The notes beneath the pieces were generated by a model. It saw only the letters and a list, made by a program, of their open reading frames with translations, had not been told where the DNA came from and ran no database searches. Positions 8,522 to 17,342 of a stretch of DNA of 64,000 bases are shown in pieces. Numbering within the stretch: the first letter of the stretch is position 1; the number at the start of each line of letters is the position of its first letter. Both the position numbers and the translations under genes were made by a program. This stretch comes from Haliea salexigens DSM 19537 (lineage in GTDB: Bacteria; Pseudomonadota; Gammaproteobacteria; Pseudomonadales; Halieaceae), in the NCBI RefSeq assembly GCF_000423125.1, contig NZ_AUHJ01000001.1:248001-312000 (forward strand). The letters are read 5' to 3'.

Positions 8522-9985
8522 ATGAGTGAGCAGATCCTGATCGGTGGTAACGCCGAGGCACAATGCGGGCTGTTGCCACGCTACGCCAACCGCCATGGCC
8601 TCATCGCCGGCGCCACCGGAACCGGCAAAACGGTGACCCTGCAATGCCTGGCGGAGAGTTTCTCCGACCGCGGCGTGCCGGTGTTCATGGCGGATGTAAA
8701 AGGCGACCTGTCAGGCATCAGTCAGGCGGGTACACCCCACCCCAAGGTGGATGAGCGCAACCAGCGCATCGGCATTACAGACTACCAGCAGCGCGGCTTC
8801 CCCGTGGCGTTCTGGGATGTCTTCGGCGAACTCGGCACGCCGGTACGCACGACTGTGACTGAAATGGGGCCCGCACTGCTCACCCGCCTGCTCGACCTGA
8901 ACGAGACCCAGGAAGGCGTGATGAACGTGGTGTTCGAGTTCGCCGACAACGAAGGACTGCTGCTGGTGGACCTCGCGGACCTGCGCACCACGCTGGAATA
9001 CCTCGCCGAGCACGGCTCGGACCTCGGTGCGGGATATGGGGTGGCCAAGGCCTCGGTGAATGCCATACTCCGCCGGCTGCTGGTGCTGGAGCGCGAGGGT
9101 GGCCGCGCGTTCTTCGGCGAGCCCTCACTGGCGCTCAGCGATTTCATGCAAACCACCCGCGACGGACGTGGCGTTATCAACCTGCTCGCCGCCAACACGC
9201 TGATCCAGAGCCCGCGCGTTTACTCTACCTTCCTGCTCTGGCTGCTCTCGGAGCTGTTCGAAACGCTTCCCGAACTGGGCGATCCGGAGCAACCGGTGTT
9301 GGTGTTCTTTTTCGATGAAGCACACCTGTTGTTTCGCGACGTGCCGCGCGCACTGCTGGAAAAAATCGAGCAGGTTGTGCGCCTTATCCGCTCCAAAGGT
9401 GTCGGCGTCTACTTCATCAGCCAGAGCCCCAGCGACATCCCGGATGCGGTGCTGGGGCAGCTGGGCAATCGCATTCAGCACGCGCTGCGAGCCTATACGC
9501 CCCGGGAACAGAAGGCGGTGCGCGTGGCGGCGCAGTCCTTCCGCGCCAATCCGGCGCTGGACACGGTCACTGCCATTACCGAGTTGGGGGTGGGCGAAGC
9601 GCTGGTCTCCATGCTGCAGGACAAGGGTATTCCCGCCCCGGTACAGCGTGTGCTGATCCGCCCCCCCTGCTCCCGTATGGGCCCTGCGACTGCACAAGAG
9701 CGCGCCGCTGTACTGGCACACGACCCCAATCAGCGCATCTACGCCAACGCGGTGGACCCGCGTTCCGCTCATGAGGTATTGCGCGAAAGAATCGAAGCCG
9801 CCAGCGCGCAACAAGCAGCTGATGCGGCAAAGAAGCGCGACAAATCCACCACCCGCAGTTCGAGTGGACGCCAGAGCACCAGTGAAGCGTTTATCAAGAG
9901 CATGGCGCGCAGCCTCGGCTCTGCCGCCGGCAGCAGCCTGGGTCGCAAACTGTTTCGCGGGCTGCTCGGCTCCCTGCTCAAGTGA
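8522..9985 (+). CDS. HerA-like helicase / DUF853 ATPase (YjgR type)
   Basis: A 487-residue P-loop ATPase beginning MSEQILIGGNAEAQCGLLPR. Walker A is GATGTGKT at about residue 30, and Walker B is VLVFFFDEAHLLF near residue 260. Downstream sit RLIRSKGVGVYFISQSPSDIP and the arginine-rich AYTPREQKAVRVAA segment, typical of the HerA C-terminal-like family formerly called DUF853. A low-complexity Ser/Arg tail (STTRSSSGRQST) precedes a glycine-rich end. The frame stays open further upstream, but this ATG sits 10 bp after the WS/DGAT stop and begins the conserved region. Family members are widespread and poorly understood; DNA translocation is an inference from the HerA/FtsK relationship. Confidence 0.9.
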   Translation: MSEQILIGGNAEAQCGLLPRYANRHGLIAGATGTGKTVTLQCLAESFSDRGVPVFMADVKGDLSGISQAGTPHPKVDERNQRIGITDYQQRGFPVAFWDVFGELGTPVRTTVTEMGPALLTRLLDLNETQEGVMNVVFEFADNEGLLLVDLADLRTTLEYLAEHGSDLGAGYGVAKASVNAILRRLLVLEREGGRAFFGEPSLALSDFMQTTRDGRGVINLLAANTLIQSPRVYSTFLLWLLSELFETLPELGDPEQPVLVFFFDEAHLLFRDVPRALLEKIEQVVRLIRSKGVGVYFISQSPSDIPDAVLGQLGNRIQHALRAYTPREQKAVRVAAQSFRANPALDTVTAITELGVGEALVSMLQDKGIPAPVQRVLIRPPCSRMGPATAQERAAVLAHDPNQRIYANAVDPRSAHEVLRERIEAASAQQAADAAKKRDKSTTRSSSGRQSTSEAFIKSMARSLGSAAGSSLGRKLFRGLLGSLLK

Positions 9986-10110
9986 ACCGCCCTCCATCCG
10001 CACGAGGGAACTCGCCGCTGGTTCCCGCGGTCTACTGTTGACAATCGCCCTGTCATCGCCTGCGCGCTGCCGCGCGTAACAACGGCGACCTATCTCACAG
10101 GAGAGCTCTC

Positions 10111-11247
10111 ATGCGCAACACCGCCAGGCTGGCAGCCACGCTGCTGGTTGCACTCATCACCGCCACGGCGGGCCATGCTCGTTCGGCCTACGCGCCCGGT
10201 AACGAAAATCTGGCCGTCGCGACCTTTGCCGGCGGCTGTTTCTGGTGTGTCGAGGAAGGTTTCGAGAAGATACCCGGCGTGGTGGAAGCCGTTTCCGGCT
10301 ACAGCGGCGGCAAGGAAACCAATCCCAGCTACGAACAGGTCTCCGCGGGCCAGACCGGTCACACTGAAGCGGTACAGGTGTACTACGACCCCGCGGTAAT
10401 CACGTACGAAGGCCTGGTAGAAGGCTTCTGGCGTTTCGTGGACCCCACCGACAGCGCCGGACAATTCGTTGACCGTGGACGCCAGTACCGCCCGGCCATT
10501 TTCTACCATTCACCGGAACAGCAACGTCTCGCACAAGCATCGCGGGATGCGCTGGAGGCCTCGGGCCGTTACGACAAACCGGTTGTAATTGAAATAACGC
10601 CCTTCACGACCTTCTACGATGCCGAGGCCTATCATCAGGACTACGCCAGCAAGAATCCGCTGCGTTACAAGTTCTACACCTTCAACTCCGGCCGCTATCA
10701 ATTCATTGACCGGGTGTGGGGCGACGACCAGACGCTTGATTTCTCGCGTTTCCAGCCCAGCACAAACAGTGAAGGCAAACAGGCCGGCTTCGATCCCGCA
10801 ACCTTCACGCGCCCATCGGACGCCGCCTTGCGACAGCAGCTGAGCGCAGAACAGTTTCGCGTGGCGCGCGAGGACGGCACCGAGCGCGCGTTCAACAACC
10901 CCTACTGGGATGAGAAACGAGCCGGGATCTACGTCGACATCGTTTCCGGCGAACCGCTGTTCTCCTCTCGGGACAAGTACGTTTCGGGAACCGGTTGGCC
11001 GAGCTTTACCCAACCCATCGCGGGCGACAGCGTTGTAGAGAAAGATGACAGCAGTTTTTTCATCTCGCGCACCGAGATACGCAGCCGCCATGCCGACTCA
11101 CACCTCGGTCATGTATTTGACGATGGTCCTGCACCGACTGGCCTGCGCTACTGTATGAATTCGGCTGCCATGCGCTTTATCCCGCTTGAGGAGATGGCCG
11201 CGCAAGGCTACGGCGACTACATTGCTGCGGTTACCGGCGAGACGTAA
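10111..11247 (+). CDS. msrAB: Bifunctional periplasmic peptide-methionine sulfoxide reductase MsrA-MsrB
   Basis: A 378-residue fusion. A signal peptide (residues 1-23) targets it outside the cytoplasm. The MsrA domain follows with GGCFWC (catalytic Cys43) and the GYSGG and [11 protein letters not shown] blocks. The MsrB domain, from about residue 245, has [21 protein letters not shown] and catalytic Cys348 in RYCMNS. The usual pair of CxxC zinc motifs of MsrB is absent: the expected position reads [13 protein letters not shown]. It is therefore the zinc-free MsrB form, as in PilB-like fusions. It repairs both S- and R-methionine sulfoxide, with reducing power presumably from thioredoxin-like partners not found nearby. 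ATG follows CAGGAGAGC, a good ribosome site. Confidence 0.95.
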   Translation: MRNTARLAATLLVALITATAGHARSAYAPGNENLAVATFAGGCFWCVEEGFEKIPGVVEAVSGYSGGKETNPSYEQVSAGQTGHTEAVQVYYDPAVITYEGLVEGFWRFVDPTDSAGQFVDRGRQYRPAIFYHSPEQQRLAQASRDALEASGRYDKPVVIEITPFTTFYDAEAYHQDYASKNPLRYKFYTFNSGRYQFIDRVWGDDQTLDFSRFQPSTNSEGKQAGFDPATFTRPSDAALRQQLSAEQFRVAREDGTERAFNNPYWDEKRAGIYVDIVSGEPLFSSRDKYVSGTGWPSFTQPIAGDSVVEKDDSSFFISRTEIRSRHADSHLGHVFDDGPAPTGLRYCMNSAAMRFIPLEEMAAQGYGDYIAAVTGET

Positions 11248-11255
11248 CCGAAGCA

Positions 11256-12077
11256 ATGGAGCAGCGCCAACCCCAGCCGCCCCTGAGCAGCACGTCGCCC
11301 ACGAGCTACCAACGACTGCCCTGGGCACTCTGCACCGCCATCATCCTGCTGCAGTGCAGTTTCTGGGCGGCCGGTGTCAGCGCGGGGCCCTGGAAAGCTG
11401 TGCTGGCCGCGCTGGAAATGGCCCTGCTCGGTGGCTTGCTGTGGAACGGCTGGCGCATTCGCAGGCGGGTATACCGCAGCAGCGAGGCACAAGCGCGCTC
11501 GCGCGCGGTCGCCGACCTGGCGGTTTTCGGGCTGGCTGTCTGTCTGCTTGGCGACGCCGTGAACCGCAATGTGCCCGCGCGTTTTTACAGCTACGACAAC
11601 GTTGTACAGCACAGCTACCTGGCGGATTCCGTCTGGTTCTTTTTCCCGGGCTATGCGCTGCTGATCGCAGCCGTGTGGCTGGCAACCGCAGGCCGCGTTA
11701 GCCCCTTGTGGCGGGCTCTGTCGTTGGCCGTGGCCGCTGCCGGTGGCGGCTTCGCGTTCAGTCAGGTACTGCTGCCCGGCACTGCGACCTACATCGCCTG
11801 GCTGACTGGCGCCTATTCAGTCCTGATTGCACTCATGCTGCCCTGTGCGCTTTGGATCTGGCTGGCGTTTGGCAGCAGCGGCCGCTGGGTGGCGCTTGGT
11901 GCGGCATTGGCCACAGCAGCCGATGGCCTGATCGGCCACTTCTGGCTCTACGGCAGTGGTTACTACCCGGGCATCGCCTACGCCAACTTCATGCTCTACT
12001 TTGTTTCCCAGGCCCTGCTGCAACAGTTGCCGCTGCTGGCTCAGAACTCGTATTCCAGTACCCCGCGCAGTGTGTAG
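11256..12077 (+). CDS. Integral membrane protein of unknown function
   Basis: A 273-residue protein with about seven hydrophobic helices spread over residues 22-265 and a short Pro/Ser/Gln-rich N-terminus. Between helices are a basic stretch (WRIRRRVYRSSEAQARSR) and NRNVPARFYSYDNVVQHSY. I could not assign it to a family. It starts 8 bp after the MsrAB stop, so the two are probably one transcript, perhaps linking it to envelope redox repair. Its last 37 bp overlap the 3' end of the convergent outer-membrane-like gene, so expression of the two could interfere. Confidence 0.75.
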   Translation: MEQRQPQPPLSSTSPTSYQRLPWALCTAIILLQCSFWAAGVSAGPWKAVLAALEMALLGGLLWNGWRIRRRVYRSSEAQARSRAVADLAVFGLAVCLLGDAVNRNVPARFYSYDNVVQHSYLADSVWFFFPGYALLIAAVWLATAGRVSPLWRALSLAVAAAGGGFAFSQVLLPGTATYIAWLTGAYSVLIALMLPCALWIWLAFGSSGRWVALGAALATAADGLIGHFWLYGSGYYPGIAYANFMLYFVSQALLQQLPLLAQNSYSSTPRSV

Positions 12078-12763
12078 TCTGCCGTGGTGGCATCCAGTCC
12101 CCACACCACGCCCGCTTCCCAACGCAGCGCTTGACGGCTGCCCAAACGGGCCATGCCCTGCAGCATCGGGCCGAGTGCCCGGGTATCCTCGCCCAGGTAC
12201 AACTCAAGCGCCGGCTCGAGCAACGGGGAATGCCGGTAGCGCGCCTGCAATGCGGCGGCGGTTTCGAACTCGTCTTCGATATCGTCACCCCATTCGTAGA
12301 TCACACCAAGATTGGCGGTTGCGCTGAAGCGCCCCAGTTCGCGCTCCAATAACAGTGTGGTCGCGTACTCCCAGATTTCTTCGTGCCGGTATTTTTCCAG
12401 TTCGAACAGCACGCCGTAATCGAGCAGGAATTCACCCTGCTCCGAGAGTTGCCACAGCGCCTCCAACTCCCAGGCGTCAACGCTGAAGGCACTATCACTG
12501 CCTTCGCGCCCTATCAGGTAAGCCTCGGCAAACAGAAATTCCGACACCGCCCGACCCAGGCCCACGCGATGTGTCGACTGACGGGCTTCGACGCTGGACG
12601 GTGCGTTGTACGCCTGCACCGCGCGCCACTCCAGCTCCCACTCAAGCTGCTCTACGTAGGGGTGATACACTTTGTCCACAACGCTGCCATCCGCCAGCAC
12701 CCCGGCAGACAACGAAATGCCCATCACCAGGGATATTCCCCAGCGGTTAATCCAGAACTGCAT
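12041..12763 (-). CDS. Secreted, probable outer-membrane beta-barrel protein of FTR1 operon
   Basis: A 240-residue protein beginning MQFWINRWGISLVMGISL, a signal peptide cut near GVLA-DGS. The mature part alternates hydrophobic and polar residues with many Glu/Trp/Leu strands (VEQLEWELEWRAVQ, GEFLLDYGVLFELEKY) and ends VLEYEF, an aromatic C-terminus typical of outer-membrane barrels. I chose ATG at 12763 because GGGAGGG precedes it by seven bases; the frame is open further upstream. It overlaps the FTR1 gene by 17 bp, so it is the last gene of the nine-gene minus-strand run. It may help iron cross the outer membrane, but this rests only on context. Confidence 0.7.
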   Translation of the reverse strand: MQFWINRWGISLVMGISLSAGVLADGSVVDKVYHPYVEQLEWELEWRAVQAYNAPSSVEARQSTHRVGLGRAVSEFLFAEAYLIGREGSDSAFSVDAWELEALWQLSEQGEFLLDYGVLFELEKYRHEEIWEYATTLLLERELGRFSATANLGVIYEWGDDIEDEFETAAALQARYRHSPLLEPALELYLGEDTRALGPMLQGMARLGSRQALRWEAGVVWGLDATTADYTLRGVLEYEF

Positions 12764-13529
12764 GTTTCGCCCTCCCCGTACTGCCCCACCACAGCGCAAT
12801 ACCCGCCAGCAGCAGACAGCCCACGTAAAGGCTCACCTGCAGCGGACCGGGGGTCGCTTCGTACCCCAGTACCGCGTAAAGCAATTCGCCCACAAACGAC
12901 TGTTCACTGAGCAGTGTCGAGCTGTCCCACAGCGGGGCCTGGTCGGGCAGCCAATCGACTTGCTCCAGCAACATCGTGGCCTGCATGATCATCCCCGCGC
13001 CAATCAGTGCCAGCGTGGCGCAGCAGGCCGGCAGCGCCCAGCGCTGGGGCACGGCTCGCAGGGCACCGTAGACCAACACGCCAGCGCTGATACCGATCCC
13101 CATGCCCAGCGCACTACCTGCCCACACGGCAGCGGCGTGCTCGCCGAGTGCAGCAAAGGCCCGCACATAGATATGAATCTCGGCGCATTCGCGCACAATG
13201 GCGCAGGTGATTGCCAGGGTCATCAACAAGGTCAGCCATTGCCGTCGCCCCTCAGCGCTGCAAGCGAGCACAAGAATAGGCAGCAACAGCAGGTACACGC
13301 CGGCTTGCAGACTGGCGTTGAGCACTTCCTGGCCAGCACCGTCCAGGGCATCGGTAATCACCGCCAGAAACGAGGCATACAGCGCCACACCAATAGCCGC
13401 CAGTGGCAGCGCCAACCAGAGCCAGCGCTGTCCCAAATGTACCGTACGCGCCAGCGCCAACAGTGCACTGACCAGTACCGCTGCCTCGAGCACCTCCCGC
13501 AATACGATCACCACCGAATTAAGAAACAC
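12747..13529 (-). CDS. FTR1-family iron permease
   Basis: A 260-residue membrane protein with about seven helices. It has two RExxE iron-binding motifs: REVLE at residues 11-15 and RECAE at 113-117. The usual glycine of REGLE is replaced by Val and Cys, so the motifs are variant but the charged residues are kept. DGAGQE (residues 63-68) is a third conserved site. FTR1/EfeU proteins import iron, usually with a periplasmic cupredoxin-like partner, and such a gene lies 9 bp upstream. Downstream the outer-membrane-like gene overlaps by 17 bp. The inner-membrane location and iron role follow the family; ferrous versus ferric preference is not decided by sequence. Confidence 0.9.
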   Translation of the reverse strand: MFLNSVVIVLREVLEAAVLVSALLALARTVHLGQRWLWLALPLAAIGVALYASFLAVITDALDGAGQEVLNASLQAGVYLLLLPILVLACSAEGRRQWLTLLMTLAITCAIVRECAEIHIYVRAFAALGEHAAAVWAGSALGMGIGISAGVLVYGALRAVPQRWALPACCATLALIGAGMIMQATMLLEQVDWLPDQAPLWDSSTLLSEQSFVGELLYAVLGYEATPGPLQVSLYVGCLLLAGIALWWGSTGRAKHAVLD

Positions 13530-13538
13530 GATGACGCC

Positions 13539-13871
13539 TCATTCAACCACCACCCTGCCCTGCGCCGTGCGCGGGTTGAACTCGCCAAAAAACGGGTAGA
13601 CACCAGGAGCGAGGGGCCCGATGAAAATATTGGCCTTGTTGCCGCCGAGAATGACTTTTTCGCGATTGAGCTCGTAACTCTCGAACTCCTCAGGGGTCGC
13701 GTCGCGGTTGTACACCACGAGCTTGACTTTGGTATTGGCCGGAATACTGATTTCCTCCGGAATGAAAAGATGATCGCGTATCTCCAACTCAATAACCGGC
13801 GTTGCTGCCTGCGCCGCATTGACCACCAGCAGACACAAGGTCACTGACAGGTATCGGCAGAAGCTACTCAC
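13539..13871 (-). CDS. Periplasmic cupredoxin-domain protein, FTR1 partner
   Basis: A 110-residue protein with a signal peptide to about residue 22 and a compact beta-sandwich that includes the EEFESYELNREKVI and GPLAPGVYPFFGEFNP blocks of the EfeO/P19-associated cupredoxin group. Classical blue-copper ligands (Cys-x-His-x-Met) are missing, and the family position often held by His after GEF is Asn here, so metal binding may differ. Translation appears to start at a GTG that overlaps the stop of the sensor kinase gene (GTGA). It probably hands iron to, or oxidises it for, FTR1. That function is family inference. Confidence 0.85.
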   Translation of the reverse strand: MSSFCRYLSVTLCLLVVNAAQAATPVIELEIRDHLFIPEEISIPANTKVKLVVYNRDATPEEFESYELNREKVILGGNKANIFIGPLAPGVYPFFGEFNPRTAQGRVVVE

Positions 13872-15184
13872 ACGGATACCGCGGTATTGGGAAAGCGCAC
13901 AACAACCGCCAGGCCGCTGCCCAGCGGGCTATCCGCGAGCTGCACCTGCGCACCGTGCAACTGCACAATATGCTGGGTGATGGCCAGCCCAAGCCCGGCG
14001 CCTGATACGTCTTCGCCTGCTCGTGCACCCACCCGGTAAAAACGCTCAAACACACGCTGCCGCTCGCTGGATGGGATCCCGGGGCCGCTATCGGCCACTT
14101 CAAGTGTTGGCGTGCCATCGCGGTAGCCAGCAAATACCGTAATTTCACCACCCGCCGGGGTATATTTACGCGCGTTATCGAGCAGGTTGCGTATGAGAAT
14201 GGCAAGCATTGTTTCATCACCCTGCATCGTCGCAGGCTCACCCTGCAGGGAGAGCGACTGCTGCCGTGCCTCGAATGCCGGCCACAATTCTGCCGTTACC
14301 CGCTGTGCCAATGTGTGCAGGTCGGTGGTGTGAAAGTTCGCCGTGATCAATTCCGGCTGTGTGCGTGCAAGGTCCAGCAGCTGTTCGACCAGGTGATGCA
14401 TGCGTTCGATGCCCTCGTTGGCGTGCTGCAGGGCACTGCTTCCCGCGGGAACCTCGCTTTCCAGATTGTGCAGATGAATCTTCAGCGCGCTGATGGGCGT
14501 GCGCAATTCATGCGCCGCATGGGAAGCGAAATGTTTTTCCCGCTGCAGTGCAGCTGCCAGGCGCAGCAGAAGCCCATTGGTAGAGCTGATAACCTGCTGC
14601 AGCTCGGTCGGCGGATCCGCGTAATCCAGGGGCGCCAGATCATCACTCGCCTTGCGATTGATCTGCGCACTGAGTTCGCGCAGAGGTGCAAGGCCCCAAC
14701 CCACCAGCACCCAGATCAGCAGTGCCGCAACCGGCAGCCAGAGCAGCAGGGGGATGACCGACTCCAGCACAACGCTCTCCGCCAGGGTGTGGCGAACATC
14801 CGCGCGCTCTGCCACCATTCCCCAGCGCTGCCCGCCCATCGAGACGGTCAGGGTGCGCCAGCGAAAGCCGTCGAAATTGGCATAGCGATAGCCCTCCTCG
14901 AACGCAGTAACAGGCGACTCCGGTGCCGCAGCCGAGCGCAACACGGGGTGTTCACCGTCCCATATCTGGAAAACAAACCCCTCCACGCCGCCACCCAACG
15001 TTTGCCCGCTGCTTTCACTGGCACCCAGGCCAACGAGAATTTCCGCTGAATATTGCAGCTGCGCATCCAGCAGAGCTTCCGCCTTGTCCATACTCGCGCG
15101 ATAGCCATTCAGCGCCGCGACGAACGACACCAGCGTGAACGCCGCAACCAGCATGGTAACCAGCGAACGACGAATGGAATTCAT
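13868..15184 (-). CDS. Sensor histidine kinase (QseC/PmrB-like)
   Basis: A 438-residue kinase. Transmembrane helices at about residues 9-26 and 142-163 enclose a periplasmic sensor of some 115 residues (QYSAEILVGLG, IWDGEHPVLRSA). HAMP-like sequence follows, then the HisKA box HAAHELRTP with phosphoacceptor H225. ATP-binding boxes are N (LLDNARKYTP), G1 (DSGPGIP) and G2 (GAGLGLAIT). I chose ATG at 15184, which overlaps the regulator stop as ATGA; a longer reading would bury the regulator's 3' end. The periplasmic part has no RExxE iron motif such as that reported for BqsS, so the signal is unknown. Position between the oxidase genes and the iron permease suggests it senses iron or the pathway product. 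Confidence 0.93.
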   Translation of the reverse strand: MNSIRRSLVTMLVAAFTLVSFVAALNGYRASMDKAEALLDAQLQYSAEILVGLGASESSGQTLGGGVEGFVFQIWDGEHPVLRSAAAPESPVTAFEEGYRYANFDGFRWRTLTVSMGGQRWGMVAERADVRHTLAESVVLESVIPLLLWLPVAALLIWVLVGWGLAPLRELSAQINRKASDDLAPLDYADPPTELQQVISSTNGLLLRLAAALQREKHFASHAAHELRTPISALKIHLHNLESEVPAGSSALQHANEGIERMHHLVEQLLDLARTQPELITANFHTTDLHTLAQRVTAELWPAFEARQQSLSLQGEPATMQGDETMLAILIRNLLDNARKYTPAGGEITVFAGYRDGTPTLEVADSGPGIPSSERQRVFERFYRVGARAGEDVSGAGLGLAITQHIVQLHGAQVQLADSPLGSGLAVVVRFPNTAVSV

Positions 15185-15843
15185 TGCCGTGGCACGGTGT
15201 AACCAATACCCCGTACGGTCTTGATAAAGTCGTCCGGGAGCTTCTTGCGCAAGTGGTGGATATGCACCTCCAGTGCGTTGCTGCTGACTTCTTCGCCCCA
15301 ACTGTACAGACGCCCCTCCAGCGCTTCACGAGTCAGCACTTTGCCCACACTTTCCATCAGCGCTTTAAGCAGCATGTACTCGCGGCGCGGCAGGTCAACC
15401 GGTTGTACGCCGATCAATACCGTATGCGCAGCCGTATCGAGCGCAACAGCGCCAACCGTGAGGCAGCTGTTGGAAGCAGCGCTGGACAGGCGTCGCTCAA
15501 TCACCCGCAAGCGGGCGGCGAGCTCCTTTACGTCAAACGGCTTGGCCATGTAGTCATCAGCGCCGCGATCCAGTCCGCGCACTTTATCCTCGGCACCGTC
15601 GCGCGCGGTCAACAACAACACTGGCAGGCTGCGATTGGTTTCGCGCAGCGCGCTCAGTACCTGCAAGCCGTCCATGTCGGGGAGGCCGAGATCAAGCACT
15701 ACCATGTCGGGCGGCTCGGCACGGACTGCAGCCAGGGCGTGGGCTCCGCAAGCGACATGATTCACGGCAAAACCTTCACGGCTTAACGCCGCCTGCAGGC
15801 CCGCCGCGAGTGATCTGTCGTCTTCAACCAGAAGGATACGCAT
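15181..15843 (-). CDS. OmpR/PhoB-family response regulator
   Basis: A 220-residue regulator. The receiver domain (residues 1-115) has acidic pocket D8-D9, phosphoacceptor D51 (MVVLDLGLP) and K101 in DYMAKPFD. The winged-helix DNA-binding domain (125-218) carries LPRREYMLLKALM and VHIHHLRKKLPDD, close to the QseB/PmrA group. Its ATG lies 9 bp after the SDR stop and its stop overlaps the kinase ATG by four bases. Unusually, the two-component pair sits in the middle of the run rather than at an end. It may control the whole run by feedback, but there is no room for a separate promoter immediately upstream. Confidence 0.95.
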   Translation of the reverse strand: MRILLVEDDRSLAAGLQAALSREGFAVNHVACGAHALAAVRAEPPDMVVLDLGLPDMDGLQVLSALRETNRSLPVLLLTARDGAEDKVRGLDRGADDYMAKPFDVKELAARLRVIERRLSSAASNSCLTVGAVALDTAAHTVLIGVQPVDLPRREYMLLKALMESVGKVLTREALEGRLYSWGEEVSSNALEVHIHHLRKKLPDDFIKTVRGIGYTVPRQ

Positions 15844-15852
15844 GGACTTAGT

Positions 15853-16647
15853 CTACTCGCCGGCTGCCTTGCCAGCCAGCGCATGGCGCCGAATCACCGG
15901 CAACTGTTTCACCAGTGATTTCTCTACCAGAGAAGGAAACAGGCCATTGAGTTTGATGAAAAAGCGCTCCGGCCAACCGACGAAGCGCAGGCCACGGCCC
16001 GAGTGCAAGAGCGCCAATAATTCCCTGGCTACGCGCTCCGGTTCATCTACCGCAGTACCCAGCTCCGCGTTCATCGCGGCCGTGGGCCCGGCATTCATCT
16101 CCGTTGCCGTGGCTCTGGGTGCCAGGTAATGCAGGGTGACTCCAGTGCCGGACAGCTCCCGACGCAGTGCCTCGGTGAGCCCGCGCAGGCCGAACTTGCT
16201 GGCGCTGTACGCCGCGTATCCCGGAAAACCGATGCTACCGAATGCGGAACCGACATTGACGACCCAGCCACCGCGCACCTGCAGAACGGGCAATAAGCCC
16301 TGCACCAGAAGCATCGGCACCATCAGGTTCAGTTCCAGCGTCTGACTCCACTGGGCCTCAGTCTGCTCGGCAAACAAACCGAAATGATTCACCCCGGCAT
16401 TATTGATCAGCCCGTCCGCTTCCTGCCCTGCCGCGATCACGGCTGCGCGGCCCTCGTCGCTGGCGAGGTCGGCCACCACGATGCGATGTCCTTCACCGGG
16501 AAGCGTCTTGCTGAAGTCTTCCAGCACCTCGCCATTGCGTGACACCAGGACCAGCGCAGCGCCCGCCTGTGCCAGCGCCCGTGCCGATGCCTGGCCGATA
16601 CCACCCGCCGCTCCCGTGAGCACAATACGTTTACCTGCAACACTCAT
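15853..16647 (-). CDS. Short-chain dehydrogenase/reductase (SDR)
   Basis: A 264-residue classical SDR. The cofactor motif is TGAAGGIGQA (residues 11-20). NNAGVNHFG contains the structural NNAG, and the catalytic YxxxK is YSASK preceded by the conserved serine in VGSAFGSIG. The C-terminus is longer than the minimal fold and basic. It sits 8 bp after the diiron oxidase stop. The expected role is NAD(P)-dependent reduction or oxidation of an intermediate made by the ligase and oxidase encoded just upstream. The exact substrate is unknown. Confidence 0.93.
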   Translation of the reverse strand: MSVAGKRIVLTGAAGGIGQASARALAQAGAALVLVSRNGEVLEDFSKTLPGEGHRIVVADLASDEGRAAVIAAGQEADGLINNAGVNHFGLFAEQTEAQWSQTLELNLMVPMLLVQGLLPVLQVRGGWVVNVGSAFGSIGFPGYAAYSASKFGLRGLTEALRRELSGTGVTLHYLAPRATATEMNAGPTAAMNAELGTAVDEPERVARELLALLHSGRGLRFVGWPERFFIKLNGLFPSLVEKSLVKQLPVIRRHALAGKAAGE

Positions 16648-16655
16648 AGCGCCCC

Positions 16656-17342
16656 CTACGCCGCCAGACGCTGTGCCTGATCGGCGCTGACGCTGCGGAA
16701 CACGTCCGCGTAAAGATGATAGAAAATTCTGGCACAGTGCAGGATCTGTCGCTGGTCTTCAGGCGGCTCAATGCGATTCATCAGGTTTTCGAAGAACTGT
16801 ACGTGCTCGATATCCAGCGCACCATGGGAGCCCAGATAGCTGAACGCCTTGCGCGGCAGGCCGGTCGACGCTGCGATAGCATCCGCGGCGCTGTCGGCGA
16901 CACGAATGGATGTACCCTCAAGTACGTGGACCATGCCGAAGAATCCCACCGGATTGACTCTATCAATCACGTGGTAGGCGTAAGCTACCATCAATTCTGT
17001 GGCACGGTTGGGCGTGCTCAGGCGGGCGCGGTCGCGGTCGTAGCCACAGGCTTCGATGTCGTTGAGAATCCACTCCTGGTGGCCAATCTCTTCTTCGACG
17101 TACTCGGCGAGCGCCGTGCGCAACCACTCCTTCTCCGACGGCATGCGCGAGCCGGCAGCCATCAGCAGGGGCACCGTGTGGCGTACATGATGGTAGGCCT
17201 GTACCAGAAATGCGACATAGCGCTCCGTGGTCAATTGCCCCCCCAGTGCATCCTGTACTAGCGGGGTGGCAACAAGCGCCTCCCGCTCATCCCTGGTGCT
17301 GTCCTGCAGGGTTTGGAAGAAACCATTGCCTGATGTGTTCAT
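16656..17342 (-). CDS. Heme-oxygenase-like diiron oxidase (iron-containing redox enzyme family)
   Basis: A 228-residue all-helical protein of the TenA/PqqC/heme-oxygenase-like fold. The residues expected to hold two irons are present: E85 and H88 (EEIGH), E142 (VHVLEGTS), and H173, D177 and H180 (SHGALDIEH). This set resembles UndA and other members that oxidise fatty-acid or amino-acid-derived substrates with O2. TenA itself lacks these ligands, so a thiaminase role is unlikely. I start at ATG 17342, which overlaps the ligase stop in ATGA; an extended reading to 17375 is possible. With an acyl ligase upstream and SDR downstream, it probably modifies an activated or free acyl chain. Confidence 0.87.
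   Translation of the reverse strand: MNTSGNGFFQTLQDSTRDEREALVATPLVQDALGGQLTTERYVAFLVQAYHHVRHTVPLLMAAGSRMPSEKEWLRTALAEYVEEEIGHQEWILNDIEACGYDRDRARLSTPNRATELMVAYAYHVIDRVNPVGFFGMVHVLEGTSIRVADSAADAIAASTGLPRKAFSYLGSHGALDIEHVQFFENLMNRIEPPEDQRQILHCARIFYHLYADVFRSVSADQAQRLAA

Noticed and set aside
13868-15184. Iron-sensing RExxE motif in the kinase periplasmic domain
   Set aside because: I looked for it because of BqsS-like sensors; no RExxE is present, so iron sensing rests only on context.
16656-17342. TenA/thiaminase annotation for the oxidase
   Set aside because: The iron-ligand residues typical of diiron members are all present, and no thiamine genes are nearby.
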